Origin: Opitutales bacterium
GTDB taxonomy: Bacteria > Verrucomicrobiota > Verrucomicrobiia > Opitutales > Oceanipulchritudinaceae
Direction: 5' to 3'
DNA: 39,729 nt
Assembly: GCA_016928295.1 (NCBI GenBank)
Contig: JAFGLA010000085.1
Coordinates: 1 to 39,729 of the forward strand
This document shows positions 1-8,959 of this stretch, one piece after another; position 1 is the stretch's first letter, and each line of letters opens with the position of its first letter. The notes below the pieces were generated by a model that had not been told where the DNA came from, did no database searches, and saw only the letters and a list, made by a program, of their open reading frames with translations. Position numbers and translations under genes: made by a program.

Positions 1-87
1 ATCCCGATTCACCTCGCCTCACGTTACGGTTTTTCCCTCGAAAATACATCCTGCCTCCTCGGTCCGCCAATTTCCAAACACTCCCTA
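1..87 (-). repeat. Fold-back MITE-like repeat, copy A, cut by the window edge
   Basis: Read on the minus strand, this stretch begins TA-GGGAGTGTTTGGAAATT and matches the left arm of the complete element at 39090-39251 with about five mismatches over 86 bases. Only one arm is inside the window. The outer end (CAAACACTCCC then TA at 86-87) lies 7 bases beyond the stop codon of the DNA methyltransferase. The TA next to the terminal inverted repeat fits a TA target duplication as used by the IS630/mariner group. That family assignment is inferred, since no transposase is present. Confidence 0.8.
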
Positions 88-94
88 ACCAGAC

Positions 95-1339
95 CTATCC
101 CTTTTTGCTGAAAAGGACTATGCGGTTGGTATTTGTGCCGCCGCTGTTGTTGCTTACGCCCCAGCAATTGGCCGTCTTGGTGAAGTCCTGACTGTTTATC
201 AACACAAGTTCCGGCCTAAGTCCCGCCCTTTGCCCTGCGGCCAAGACGGACTTTTCCAAGGGCACACTGCCCTTGCGCACCTCTCCGACCTCAAAGGCTA
301 TATGGCCGCTTTCGCTGAGCAGCTCCTTCATTACGCCAAGGCTGCGCTCTACAAATGCCTCCCACTGTTCCTGCTTGCGCAGCATCGTGATCGGAACCTT
401 TGCAGTGTCCATGCCGCAGAACCAGCCTCGCATCCAGTTGTCGCCCGCGTAATCGACCACGTCCAGAAAGGGCGGAGATGTGACTACGAGCTTCACCTTG
501 CCGGCGGGAAGGGGCGGCAATCCCTCCGCGCCTGCCGAGACTAGCCGCGCCTTGGAGCCGCTTTCGCGCAACAGTTCCAAAGTGTCCGCGCTGTCCTTGA
601 AGGACGAGAGAAGAGTGCGGCTCTTGCGCATGATTATGGAGCGCACATCGCGCAGGGGCGGCACTTGCCCACGCTTGGAATTGATTCTCTGCTGCGCTTT
701 TACGGAAGTGGCCTGATTGGGCGGAAGAGTATAGACGGAGAAAAAGCCGCTCGAATGCCCCGTGAGTCTGTTGAGGGCCACCATGCGAATCCACGCATCA
801 ACAGCGTCCACGGCGTCGCCCTTACCCAGGAGATACTCCCGCAAACGGCATATTGCCCTTAGCGTGGCTGGGTGAAAGAAGGTCAACAGCTCTTCAGACT
901 CGCTATGCGCAGGGCTTTCAAGATCCAAAGACGCAAGGCGCTCCTCCACGGCGTCAAGCGGCGGCGGGCATAAACGCGGGGCGAGCATGATTGCGCTCAG
1001 TGGGTTAATGTCCGCGCCCCAGGGAATGCGCCCGCAAAGGGCGGCCTCAAGAGGCGTCGTGCCCCGCCCCATGAAGGGGTCGTAAACGATGTCTCCGGCG
1101 TTTGTCAGTCTATCAATAAAAAAGCGGGGCAACTGGGGCTTGAAGCAGGCACGGTAAGAGAGTTCGTGCAGGGAATTGGCCTGTCTCTGGCGCGAGGTCC
1201 AGAACTCGTTGACAAAGCGTGGAATCGCCGCCCCGCCCTCGGGCAAGACCTCACGCTCTTCCACGCTTCCGGAGCCGAAAGCATCAAAATGGCGCAACTC
1301 TTCCAGAAGCACCGAAATGGAGCTTTCGCTTTGTGGCAT
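95..1339 (-). CDS. Orphan DNA methyltransferase (N4-cytosine/N6-adenine type)
   Basis: A 414-residue S-adenosylmethionine-dependent DNA methylase. The AdoMet-binding motif DPFMGRGTT lies at residues 87-95, and the catalytic TSPPF motif is near residues 287-291, followed by LDVVDY. The motif order (AdoMet site first, catalytic site last, target-recognition region between) is that of the solitary 'DPFxGxGTT ... TSPPY' methylases. No restriction endonuclease gene lies beside it in the window, so it looks like an orphan, though the left flank is cut off. It starts 19 bases downstream of the HPt gene on the same strand and is probably cotranscribed with it. The stop codon is followed after 7 bases by repeat copy A, whose fold-back could help end the transcript. 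The recognition sequence cannot be read from the protein. Confidence 0.85.
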   Translation of the reverse strand: MPQSESSISVLLEELRHFDAFGSGSVEEREVLPEGGAAIPRFVNEFWTSRQRQANSLHELSYRACFKPQLPRFFIDRLTNAGDIVYDPFMGRGTTPLEAALCGRIPWGADINPLSAIMLAPRLCPPPLDAVEERLASLDLESPAHSESEELLTFFHPATLRAICRLREYLLGKGDAVDAVDAWIRMVALNRLTGHSSGFFSVYTLPPNQATSVKAQQRINSKRGQVPPLRDVRSIIMRKSRTLLSSFKDSADTLELLRESGSKARLVSAGAEGLPPLPAGKVKLVVTSPPFLDVVDYAGDNWMRGWFCGMDTAKVPITMLRKQEQWEAFVERSLGVMKELLSESGHIAFEVGEVRKGSVPLEKSVLAAGQRAGLRPELVLINSQDFTKTANCWGVSNNSGGTNTNRIVLFSKKG

Positions 1340-1358
1340 TCCTCAATAGTGGGAAAAA

Positions 1359-1742
1359 CTAGCCCAGCTTGGAAATCTCTACCTTCATCTCCGCGACGGA
1401 AATGTGGTAGAGCTTCTCTATCGCTTCGGCACCGTCGTGCAGGTCTTCCTTGGACATGTCTCCACGGGCGCCCTGCTCGTAAGCGCGGCATACGTGCGAG
1501 AGACGCAAGAGTCCGAGGTTCGCGCTGGCACCGGCAAGCGCGTGCGCAATGCGGTTGCACTTGTGCCTGTCCACCTCAGCCGCGGCTTCGTAAAGCTCGA
1601 CAAACTTTGGTTCAGCCTCGCCGGTGTACAGATCTAGCAGCTCGACAAGCATACCAGAGGCATCGTCCTCCCCGGTTGCGACAAGCATTTCAAACTGATC
1701 ACGATCAATCAGGCCCTCGTTGGAAAAGTCAGGTAGCGGCAT
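1359..1742 (-). CDS. Stand-alone HPt (histidine phosphotransfer) domain protein
   Basis: A 127-residue protein that is essentially one Hpt four-helix domain. The phosphoacceptor His is about residue 67 in the sequence IAHALAGASANLG, which corresponds to the family pattern AHxLKGSSxNxG. The usual Lys after His is Ala here. Such proteins shuttle phosphate between a hybrid histidine kinase and a response regulator in multistep phosphorelays. Neither partner is in the window. The start at 1742 (MPLPDF) was preferred over an upstream in-frame Met because the upstream part does not look coding and the domain begins here. No clear Shine-Dalgarno sequence precedes it. The methyltransferase follows after 19 bases. 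Confidence 0.8.
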   Translation of the reverse strand: MPLPDFSNEGLIDRDQFEMLVATGEDDASGMLVELLDLYTGEAEPKFVELYEAAAEVDRHKCNRIAHALAGASANLGLLRLSHVCRAYEQGARGDMSKEDLHDGAEAIEKLYHISVAEMKVEISKLG

Positions 1743-1905
1743 GATAACAAGTATTTGAGTGGTATATGGTCCTGAACGGGCTGGGGATGCGAAAACCTCT
1801 AAGAGTATGGAATACCTTTGATAATAAATGACAAGCCTGTTCCGGCAAGAAAGAAGTCCTGCGGGCCAAATGAACCCCTTTGCGTTCGCGCCATAAACAC
1901 AAAGA

Positions 1906-1922
1906 CCGCCCACGATGGGCGG
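1906..1922 (-). terminator. Intrinsic terminator, probably of htrA
   Basis: On the minus strand CCGCCC, loop ATCGT, GGGCGG is followed by TCTTTGTGTTT. It lies downstream of htrA but is now separated from its stop codon by the 194-base repeat at 1947-2140. Confidence 0.6.
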
Positions 1923-1946
1923 CCCTTGGCTGAAAAAGTGTTTGTT

Positions 1947-2140
1947 TAGAGCATTTTGCAGTTAGATGGACTTGACCGACGGGATGATGGGAGAGGAACC
2001 GGCAAGGCTTTGCGGACAAGGCTGGGACGGGCCCCTGCCTGTACGCGAAACGCAGACGGAACTCTTCCAGCACCCGTCCGCAGGATAAGGTCCCCCAGGG
2101 AACCTTATCGGGTGAGTCCAAGTAACTGCAAAATGCTCTA
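1947..2140. repeat. MITE-like element with perfect 18-bp terminal inverted repeats
   Basis: The 18-base sequence TAGAGCATTTTGCAGTTA at 1947-1964 is repeated exactly in inverted orientation at 2123-2140, and similarity continues inward with mismatches (GGACTTGACC against GGACTCACCC). The outermost bases are TA at both ends, so the true repeat may be GAGCATTTTGCAGTTA flanked by a TA duplication, as in IS630-group elements. The 194-base element has no coding capacity. It contains an inner hairpin, GATAAGGT (2084-2091) with ACCTTATC (2102-2109). It starts 7 bases after the htrA stop codon. It differs in sequence from the GGGAGTGTTTG family elsewhere in the window. Confidence 0.85.
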
Positions 2141-2147
2141 GCCCGCG

Positions 2148-3638
2148 CTATGGCACGCGTATTGCCAAGTAACGGGTCTGCCCGCGGAAAGTAACCCAGA
2201 GGCGATTTACGGCCCCCTTTTTCAAGAGCTTAGCCGCGTCTGCAATGCTTGTAACGGGCCTGTCGTTGATTTCCAGAATCTGCATTCCCGGGATGAACAC
2301 ACGGCTGAAGGGCGAATCCGCCTTAACCTCGGCGACGACTACGCCGCCTGTGCCGCCAAGGCCGAACTGCTTTACAGCCTCTTCATCCGCGTTCTGCACG
2401 CGCACGCCTTCAAAGATGTTCTCTCCCGCGTTCGCCGCAATGGATGTGGAATCAAGACTGCCGAGCGTGACATCGCTTTCGCCCGCCTCGCCGTCGCGAA
2501 TGTAGCCTATGTTGATTACCGTACCGGGCTTTTTCTGCGAGACGTATATGCGCAGCTCCGCGTCGTTGGTGACGGGTCTGCCGTCGATTTTTACGATGAC
2601 GTCGCCGCGCTTTATGCCTGCCGCTTCAGCGGGGGAGCCTTCCTGCACGCCTTCGACAAGCGTGCCCTTGCCGCCTTCTATGCCGAAGGACTCGGCCAGC
2701 ATCGGGTCCATACTGCGAATTGTTACGCCAAGAAAGCCGCGGTCCACCTTGCCGCTTTCCACGAGGCTGAGAGCTATGGAGCTGGCCATGCTGCTGGGGA
2801 TTGCAAAGCCTATGCCGATGCTGCCGCCGGAGCGGGACAGAATCGCCGTGTTTATGCCCACAAGGCGCCCGCTTGCGTCAACGAGAGCGCCGCCGGAGTT
2901 GCCCGGGTTGATGGAGGCGTCGGTCTGAATAAAGTCCTCGTAACCGCGTTCGCCCAAGAGGCCGAGGCGCGAGCGGCCAACGGCGGATACTATGCCCATC
3001 GTGACCGTTTGCGAAAGCCCCATCGGGTTACCCACGGCAAAGACTATGTCGCCAACTTTCAGGTTGTCGCTGTTGGCCATGGGAACGGCGGGCAGCTCCT
3101 GCGCATCTATTTTGAGCAGGGCCACGTCTGTCTGCGGGTCGCGCCCGACGAGCGTCGCGGTGAACTCCCGCCCGTCAAGAAGCGTTACTGTAATCTCGTC
3201 CGCCGCGTCGCCGGACTGGTCACTGATTACGTGGTTGTTCGTAAGTATGTAGCCGTCCTTGGAGATTATGACTCCCGAACCTAGCCCGTTGGGAACCTTG
3301 CGTTCTTCTTCCACGGGGGCGGAATTGGAGCCTTCGGGCACCGGCATTCCGTAGAGGCGACGCATCATGTCGAGCATCGGGTCGCCGCGATTGCGCATGA
3401 CGCGTACGACACTGCTGGTCGATACGGTGACGACCGAGGGAGTCACTTTCTCAAGCATCGAGGCGTAGCTCGTGTACTGGTGCGTGTTGCTGCGGTCAAT
3501 GGGCGTATTGTCCAGCGCGAAGGCTTCTGTGCTTATCGGCGCGGAACTAAGGTTCTGGTCCTGCTTGTCGCTTTTGGCGCACACGGTGAGTGCACCGGCC
3601 AGGACCGCGAAGAGAATGGAGATTGTTGTCTTTCGCAT
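2148..3638 (-). CDS. degQ: HtrA/DegP-type periplasmic serine protease
   Basis: A 496-residue envelope protease for misfolded proteins. The catalytic triad is visible: His136 in ILTNNHVIS, Asp171 in DPQTDVALLKID and Ser248 in SINPGNSGGAL. Two PDZ domains follow, the first around GFLGVTIRSMD and GSPAEAAGIKRGDVIVKIDG, the second near GMQILEINDRPV. The N-terminus carries a signal peptide, with 'ALTVC' at residues 16-20 as a possible but non-ideal lipobox. The start at 3638 is chosen over a longer ORF reaching 3827 because the signal peptide begins here, GGAAAG lies just upstream, and a good promoter (3699-3727) would fall inside the longer version. The symbol indicates the Deg family. DegP and DegQ cannot be told apart from sequence alone. 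Confidence 0.93.
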   Translation of the reverse strand: MRKTTISILFAVLAGALTVCAKSDKQDQNLSSAPISTEAFALDNTPIDRSNTHQYTSYASMLEKVTPSVVTVSTSSVVRVMRNRGDPMLDMMRRLYGMPVPEGSNSAPVEEERKVPNGLGSGVIISKDGYILTNNHVISDQSGDAADEITVTLLDGREFTATLVGRDPQTDVALLKIDAQELPAVPMANSDNLKVGDIVFAVGNPMGLSQTVTMGIVSAVGRSRLGLLGERGYEDFIQTDASINPGNSGGALVDASGRLVGINTAILSRSGGSIGIGFAIPSSMASSIALSLVESGKVDRGFLGVTIRSMDPMLAESFGIEGGKGTLVEGVQEGSPAEAAGIKRGDVIVKIDGRPVTNDAELRIYVSQKKPGTVINIGYIRDGEAGESDVTLGSLDSTSIAANAGENIFEGVRVQNADEEAVKQFGLGGTGGVVVAEVKADSPFSRVFIPGMQILEINDRPVTSIADAAKLLKKGAVNRLWVTFRGQTRYLAIRVP

Positions 3639-3698
3639 GGTGTCTTTCCAAGAACGACATTTTCCGTCGCGCTGCGTTCCATCATTCATTGACAGCAA

Positions 3699-3727
3699 AA
3701 CATAGGTAGGACTGACTCCGACTTCAA
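3699..3727 (-). promoter_or_regulatory. Probable sigma70-type promoter of htrA
   Basis: On the minus strand TTGAAG (3722-3727), a 17-base spacer and TATGTT (3699-3704) lie about 60 bases upstream of the chosen htrA start. This supports the shorter start codon. Confidence 0.5.
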
Positions 3728-3914
3728 TACGCGCGGTGAAATGAAAGCCATCCGGCAAGCGGCTGGCAATAAAACGGGCATGACAAAGGCCGCTGGAGCT
3801 TGGGGCGTGTGGCCCTTGCCGCTCCATGCGGCCCTGTCTAGCGCGCTATCCGGCATTTACGAGAGCCTGTGCTGACAGGTTCCGCAATGCTTCACGCGTT
3901 TTTAGCTGCGATGC

Positions 3915-6671
3915 CTACTTTGCCGCGATGCTTGCCGCTTCGCGCTTTAGCGCAGCCTGTGCCGCCGCGAGGCGGGCAACGGGAACGCGCGGGGGCGAGC
4001 AGGAGACGTAGTCGAGGCCAACTTCATCGAAGAAGAAGATGCTGAGGGGATCTCCGCCGTGTTCGCCGCAGATGCCGAGCTTGATCTTAGGGTTGGTCGC
4101 ACGCGCGCGGTCAACGCCCATTTCCACGAGCTGGCCCACGCCGCCAACGTCGATGCTGGCGAATGGGTTGGAGTTGAGAATCTCCTTGTCCTGATAGTCG
4201 GGCAGGAAGCTGCCCATGTCGTCGCGGCTCATGCCGAGCGTCGTCTGGGTCAGGTCGTTCGTGCCGAAGCTGAAGAACTGGGCCTGACGGGCTATGTTGC
4301 CCGCGCGGAGTGCCGCACGCGGCACTTCGATCATCGAGCCAACAAGGTAGTCGAACTTGACGCCCTGCTCTGCCATCACGTCCGCGGCCACGGCATGAAT
4401 GAGGCTTGCCTGGTCGGCCAGCTCCTTCTCAAAGGCGATAAGCGGCACCATTACTTCCACTTCCAGCGCGGCGCCTTCCTTTACACACTGGGCGGCAGCT
4501 TCAAAGATGGCGCGGGCCTGCATACGGGTTATTTCCGGGTAGGTGACGCCGAGGCGGCAGCCGCGGTGGCCGAGCATCGGGTTCTGCTCGTGCAGTGCGT
4601 TCACGCGGTCGGCAATCACCTCTGTGCTCATGTGGAGCTTTTCGGCGAGGGCGTTGCGCGCGGCGCTGTCGTGGGGCAGGAACTCGTGCAGCGGCGGGTC
4701 GAGCAGGCGAATTGTCACCGGACGGCCTCCCATTGCCTTGAAGATGCCGTAGAAGTCGTCCCTCTGGTAAGGGAGCAGCTTGTCGAGGGCTGCGGAACGC
4801 TCCGTGGCGTCGCTGGCGAGAATCATCTCGCGCATCGAGTCGATGCGGTCGCCTTCAAAGAACATGTGCTCTGTGCGGCAAAGGCCGATGCCTTGTGCGC
4901 CGAGGGATATGGCCGCTGTGGCCTGTCCGGGCGAGTCGGCATTGGCACGCACGTCGAGGCGGCGGTATTGGTCGGCCCAGCCCATGATGGCGGCGAATAT
5001 GCCGTAGGTGTGGCTCTTTTCGGCAGCCAAGCGGCCTTCGAGCACCTGCGTAACTTCGCTGGGAGCGGTGTTTACGCGGCCTTTGAAGATTTCGCCCGTA
5101 GTGCCGTCGATGGAGATGTAGTCGCCGTTGGATAGGACTTCCTTGCCGACGGTTAGCGTGGCGTGCGCGTAGTCGATAACGACTTCGTGTGCGCCGCATA
5201 CGCATACCTTGCCCATCTGGCGGGCAACAAGAGCTGCGTGGCTCGATACACCGCCGCGGCTTGTGAGGATGCCTTCGGCGGCGATCATGCCGCGAAGGTC
5301 TTCGGGCGTTGTCTCGACGCGGCAGAGGATTACCTTGTCACCAGCCTTGGCGCGGGCTTCGGCTGCACTGGCAGAGAAGCAGATGCGTCCCGTGGCTGCA
5401 CCCGGGCCTGCTGGCAGGCCCTTGGACATCTTGACGGCCTTATTGCGGGCCTTGTCGTCAAAGGTGGGGGCCAGAAGGCTCGTAATGGAGTCGGCAGGGA
5501 TGCGCGTCACAGCCGTGCGCTGGTCGATGAGGCCTTCCTCAACCATTTCGAAGGCGATGCGGACGGCGGCAAGGCCGGTGCGCTTGCCGTTGCGCGTCTG
5601 GAGCATGTAGAGCTTGCCTTCCTCGATTGTGAACTCGAAGTCCTGCATGTCGCGGAAGTGCTCTTCCAGGCGTGCACGGACTTTTTCAAGCTCGGCGTGG
5701 CTCGCGGGCATTTCGTCGGCCATAGCCGCGATGGGCTTGGGCGTGCGGATGCCGGCGACGACGTCCTCGCCCTGCGCGTTGACGAGGTATTCGCCGTAGA
5801 AAACCTTGGTGCCGTTGGCAGGGTCGCGGGTGAAGGCTACGCCTGTGGCGCTCGTGTCGCCCTTGTTGCCGAACACCATCGTCTGGATATTGACGGCTGT
5901 GCCCCATTCGGCGGGGATGTTGTATTTCTGGCGATAGACCTTGGCGCGGTCGTTGTTCCAGCTGCCGAACACCGCACCCACTGCTCCCCAGAGCTGCGTG
6001 TAGGGGTCTTCGGGGAAGGCGCTGCCTGTGCGCTCGATGATGAGGGCCTTGTAGCGGCGGACCAGTTCCTGAAGGTTTTCGGTTGAAAGGTCGTTGTCCT
6101 GCACCGCGCCGCACTCCTTCTTGAGGGTGCTCATCACGGCGTCAAAAGGCTCGTGCTCGTGCTCTGTGCGGGACTGCACGCCCATTACGACGTCGCCGTA
6201 CATGTTGATGAAGCGGCGGTAGCAGTCCCATGCGAAGCGGGGGTTGCCCGTCTTGTTCGCAAGGCCCACTACTGCGGCGTCGTTCAGGCCAAGGTTCAGG
6301 ATCGTGTCCATCATGCCGGGCATCGACTCGCGAGCGCCGGAGCGCACCGAGAACAGGAGCGGGTCCGCGCTGTCGCCGAACTTGCGCCCTACCTGAGCCT
6401 CGACAAGGGCCACGGAATCGCGCACGCCCTGTGCAAGAGACTCGGGATACTTGCGCCCGTTGGCATAATACCAGGTGCAGACTTCCGTCGTGATGGTAAA
6501 ACCGGGAGGAACCGGAAGACCGATTCGCGCCATTTCCGCCAGGTTGGCACCTTTGCCACCCAGCAGGGCTTTCATTTTTCCGTTGCCGTCGGTCTTTTGG
6601 CCGAAGTCATAGATGTACTTCGCAGAGCCGGACGGGCTTTGTTCGTTAGTGTTGGCTGTTGCCATTGTCAT
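3915..6671 (-). CDS. ppdK: Pyruvate, phosphate dikinase
   Basis: A 918-residue enzyme interconverting pyruvate + ATP + Pi with phosphoenolpyruvate + AMP + PPi. The N-terminal nucleotide-binding domain is recognised by [20 protein letters not shown]. The phosphohistidine domain has [15 protein letters not shown] with the carrier His at about residue 478. The C-terminal TIM barrel has [27 protein letters not shown] and [11 protein letters not shown] with the catalytic Cys. The family pattern is usually GGMTSHAAVVAR, so this is a mild variant. Length is normal or slightly above (874-900 is usual). A promoter is visible upstream at 6729-6756. In an organism making propionate from succinate, PPDK can feed or drain the PEP/pyruvate node. 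Direction in vivo is not decided by sequence. Confidence 0.96.
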   Translation of the reverse strand: MTMATANTNEQSPSGSAKYIYDFGQKTDGNGKMKALLGGKGANLAEMARIGLPVPPGFTITTEVCTWYYANGRKYPESLAQGVRDSVALVEAQVGRKFGDSADPLLFSVRSGARESMPGMMDTILNLGLNDAAVVGLANKTGNPRFAWDCYRRFINMYGDVVMGVQSRTEHEHEPFDAVMSTLKKECGAVQDNDLSTENLQELVRRYKALIIERTGSAFPEDPYTQLWGAVGAVFGSWNNDRAKVYRQKYNIPAEWGTAVNIQTMVFGNKGDTSATGVAFTRDPANGTKVFYGEYLVNAQGEDVVAGIRTPKPIAAMADEMPASHAELEKVRARLEEHFRDMQDFEFTIEEGKLYMLQTRNGKRTGLAAVRIAFEMVEEGLIDQRTAVTRIPADSITSLLAPTFDDKARNKAVKMSKGLPAGPGAATGRICFSASAAEARAKAGDKVILCRVETTPEDLRGMIAAEGILTSRGGVSSHAALVARQMGKVCVCGAHEVVIDYAHATLTVGKEVLSNGDYISIDGTTGEIFKGRVNTAPSEVTQVLEGRLAAEKSHTYGIFAAIMGWADQYRRLDVRANADSPGQATAAISLGAQGIGLCRTEHMFFEGDRIDSMREMILASDATERSAALDKLLPYQRDDFYGIFKAMGGRPVTIRLLDPPLHEFLPHDSAARNALAEKLHMSTEVIADRVNALHEQNPMLGHRGCRLGVTYPEITRMQARAIFEAAAQCVKEGAALEVEVMVPLIAFEKELADQASLIHAVAADVMAEQGVKFDYLVGSMIEVPRAALRAGNIARQAQFFSFGTNDLTQTTLGMSRDDMGSFLPDYQDKEILNSNPFASIDVGGVGQLVEMGVDRARATNPKIKLGICGEHGGDPLSIFFFDEVGLDYVSCSPPRVPVARLAAAQAALKREAASIAAK

Positions 6672-6728
6672 ATTATCGGGATGAGTTTGAATACCGGGAG
6701 CAAGGAGAAGCTAGGGAGAAAAACGGGC

Positions 6729-6756
6729 AAGATAACATACGCACATTGTGTGTCAA
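6729..6756 (-). promoter_or_regulatory. Probable sigma70-type promoter of ppdK
   Basis: On the minus strand TTGACA (6751-6756), a 16-base spacer and TATCTT (6729-6734) lie about 60 bases upstream of the ppdK start. The -35 box is a perfect consensus. Confidence 0.55.
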
Positions 6757-6871
6757 TGCAGGTGCAAACGCTCACTTTTCCTTAAAACACTTATTCGCGG
6801 CGCTTATTTACCGCAGCGACATTATGGGGAATGCTAATGCGCCAGACCGCGATTTCTGAAAATTGCCACGC

Positions 6872-6922
6872 AAAGAGGGCGAAACCGGTGGAGCTTGCCG
6901 CCCGCGCCTGTCCCGCCCTCTT
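6872..6922 (-). terminator. Putative terminator of the secreted-protein gene
   Basis: On the minus strand AAGAGGGCG (6914-6922) can pair with CGCCCTCTT (6873-6881), downstream of the gene ending at 6959. The loop is long, about 32 bases, so the call is moderate. Confidence 0.4.
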
Positions 6923-6958
6923 CCTGTTGCCACAAGGCGAATTGCCCTTTGGGAGTCG

Positions 6959-8770
6959 TTACGGTGTAACGTCTATCCAGCCACCGGTGCCTTCGTTGGC
7001 CGAGTAGTCGTAAACGGTACCTCCCCAATAATAGTTGGTCCAGTACCACTTGTCAGTGGCATAGCTGTAATAGTAGAAGCCGTCCGCCATGCTGCCCCAG
7101 GGATAGACGTACATCCAGCCGTCGGTGCTGCCGGTGTATGTGCCGCCGTTGGCCAGCTTGTCCAGACTTGGGCTGTAAACGTAGGGGTATAGCCCGTCGT
7201 AGAGCATGCCCCAGCTTTGCGAGTCGCTGTCGGCATACGGCACTATCCAGTCGGTCAGCTCGTAGTGAGACAGTGAGTTGAAGATGTTCGCGTGCTCGGT
7301 ATCCACAGCGTAATACGTCTCGCGAAGGACGGGGAAGCCGTCGTTATTTTCGCCAACCAGCAAATCAAAGATGATGGATTGCAAATCGAAAATGCTGAAC
7401 GTCGAGCTGTAGTCTGCAAGGCTGGTACGCTCTACGGGAATGTACCTCATCATTATCGAGTTACCGTTACCATTCTGTGTTCGCATCGTCGCGTTCACGC
7501 TAACGGTTGAGCCTTCGGGAAGGCTGGACGCTGGCACTGCGCTTTGCGAGCTAATGTCGTAGTATTCCCAAGTGATACCCGTGATGCGGCCATCGACGCA
7601 GGCGATTGTGGGGACTACGACGATGTCGTCGGCATCGCTGGGCATGTAGTTAATTGTCCCGCTGAACGTGTCAGTTCCAGATCTTACGCTGTAAGTGCCG
7701 TTGGGAAGATATGCCGCCGACGCGGGCATGAAGTAGAGAGCGCGATAGAAATCTCCGCCCGTCATGTGCCTAGTCTCTTCGCTTAAATCAAGGCCCGTGC
7801 CAACAGGACCGCTGAAAAACACACTGCTTTCCGCACTCGGGTCTTCCGAGTATTTGATAAAGTCAAGACCTTGAAAACTGGAGTAATTGCTGGAGCTTAG
7901 ATCGGGGAACACATTTCCGTCCGCACGCGTTACTCTTATCGAGCTTTCGTTAAGAACATGCGCACTTAGCATCGAGGCCAAATCGGCGGTGCCGTCGCAG
8001 TAAATGGGGAGCTCCGTCGTTGACATGGAGACGCATATCTTGGGCGTATCGGCATATGCGGGAACAGTCCCGCTGGCCACGTATTCATGAACCGCGATAA
8101 AGGATACGTACGCGGTGTAGTGCATTCCGGCCTTGAGCGTGCCTGCGGGAATGCTGACGCTTGTCGCCGTATGGTCCAGAGCGCCGCCCTCTTCGAGCAG
8201 GGCTGTGGTGAAGACCTCGTAACCTACCACGTTCTCGATGCTGACCAAGATAAAGTCGTTCCCAGTGCCTCCTGTCCAGGCGTCCCAACTGATCGTAATC
8301 TCAGAGGCAGCGTCCGCGACCGGATTGAGGGCTGCAAAGTTGCTAATGACAGGTGCCGACGGAAAATCGCCACTTGTGAAATCGAAGCTGAACTGGTATT
8401 GGGTTCCGGACACCGAAGGCTCCACAAGTGTGACCGAATACGTACCGTATGGGATCGCCGCTTCAAGCTCTGCCAATGTGCCATAATCGCTGTCAACATA
8501 CCAACCGCCGTTTGTACTCAGCTGCATCAACTCGGGCGCAGCATCGTTCGGAGTTTGTATGTATGCTGCGCGGAAGTTGCTCGTACCCGGAGTTTCCTTG
8601 ATATCGCAAAATGCCTCGAAGGGGTTGCCAGAGTCTAGTGAGACGGTGGTGGCGTCGCTCTGAACATACTGGGCTTCTCTAGCAAGAATGAATCTGTCAA
8701 CGCTTGCATCCAAGACGGTGCAAAGCATGGGGGAGGCAAGCATAAGGGCGCTTGCGAGTGCAGTTTTCAT
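6959..8770 (-). CDS. Secreted protein of the Opitutae surface-protein type
   Basis: A 603-residue protein with an N-terminal signal peptide (MKTALASALMLASPMLCTV). Residues around 130-230 form a fibronectin-like segment (AASEITISWDAW, NDFILVSIENVVGYEVF, TATSVSIPAGTLKAGMHYTAYV), and a second, weaker copy of the same plan follows towards residue 400. The last 90 residues are extremely rich in Trp, Tyr and Gly (SWGMLYDGLYPYVYS, GWMYVYPWGSMADGFYYYS, WYWTNYYWGGTVYDYS). Tails of this kind are common at the C-termini of secreted Verrucomicrobiota proteins. The function is unknown, and no catalytic motif is seen. It is transcribed divergently from the flavoprotein gene at 8960. The surface location is inferred from the signal peptide and composition. 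Confidence 0.8.
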   Translation of the reverse strand: MKTALASALMLASPMLCTVLDASVDRFILAREAQYVQSDATTVSLDSGNPFEAFCDIKETPGTSNFRAAYIQTPNDAAPELMQLSTNGGWYVDSDYGTLAELEAAIPYGTYSVTLVEPSVSGTQYQFSFDFTSGDFPSAPVISNFAALNPVADAASEITISWDAWTGGTGNDFILVSIENVVGYEVFTTALLEEGGALDHTATSVSIPAGTLKAGMHYTAYVSFIAVHEYVASGTVPAYADTPKICVSMSTTELPIYCDGTADLASMLSAHVLNESSIRVTRADGNVFPDLSSSNYSSFQGLDFIKYSEDPSAESSVFFSGPVGTGLDLSEETRHMTGGDFYRALYFMPASAAYLPNGTYSVRSGTDTFSGTINYMPSDADDIVVVPTIACVDGRITGITWEYYDISSQSAVPASSLPEGSTVSVNATMRTQNGNGNSIMMRYIPVERTSLADYSSTFSIFDLQSIIFDLLVGENNDGFPVLRETYYAVDTEHANIFNSLSHYELTDWIVPYADSDSQSWGMLYDGLYPYVYSPSLDKLANGGTYTGSTDGWMYVYPWGSMADGFYYYSYATDKWYWTNYYWGGTVYDYSANEGTGGWIDVTP

Positions 8771-8959
8771 GGTGTTAGACGGTGTTAGGGGTTTGCTTGG
8801 CGTTTACACAGCAGCGGAACGCGAAATCAACTATCGTTCATTGCTATCAGATGGGCAACCGTTTATGTCGTATCTAGTGCATCTTTGTCCTTTGCCTTTA
8901 TCGGGCAATTAAGTCCGCGCTTGGCACATGCGCAGCCGGACATAGGATACGTTAGCATA

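Noticed and set aside
2148-3827. Longer htrA start at 3827
   Set aside because: The first 63 residues have no signal-peptide or family character, and a promoter with a 17-base spacer lies inside them.
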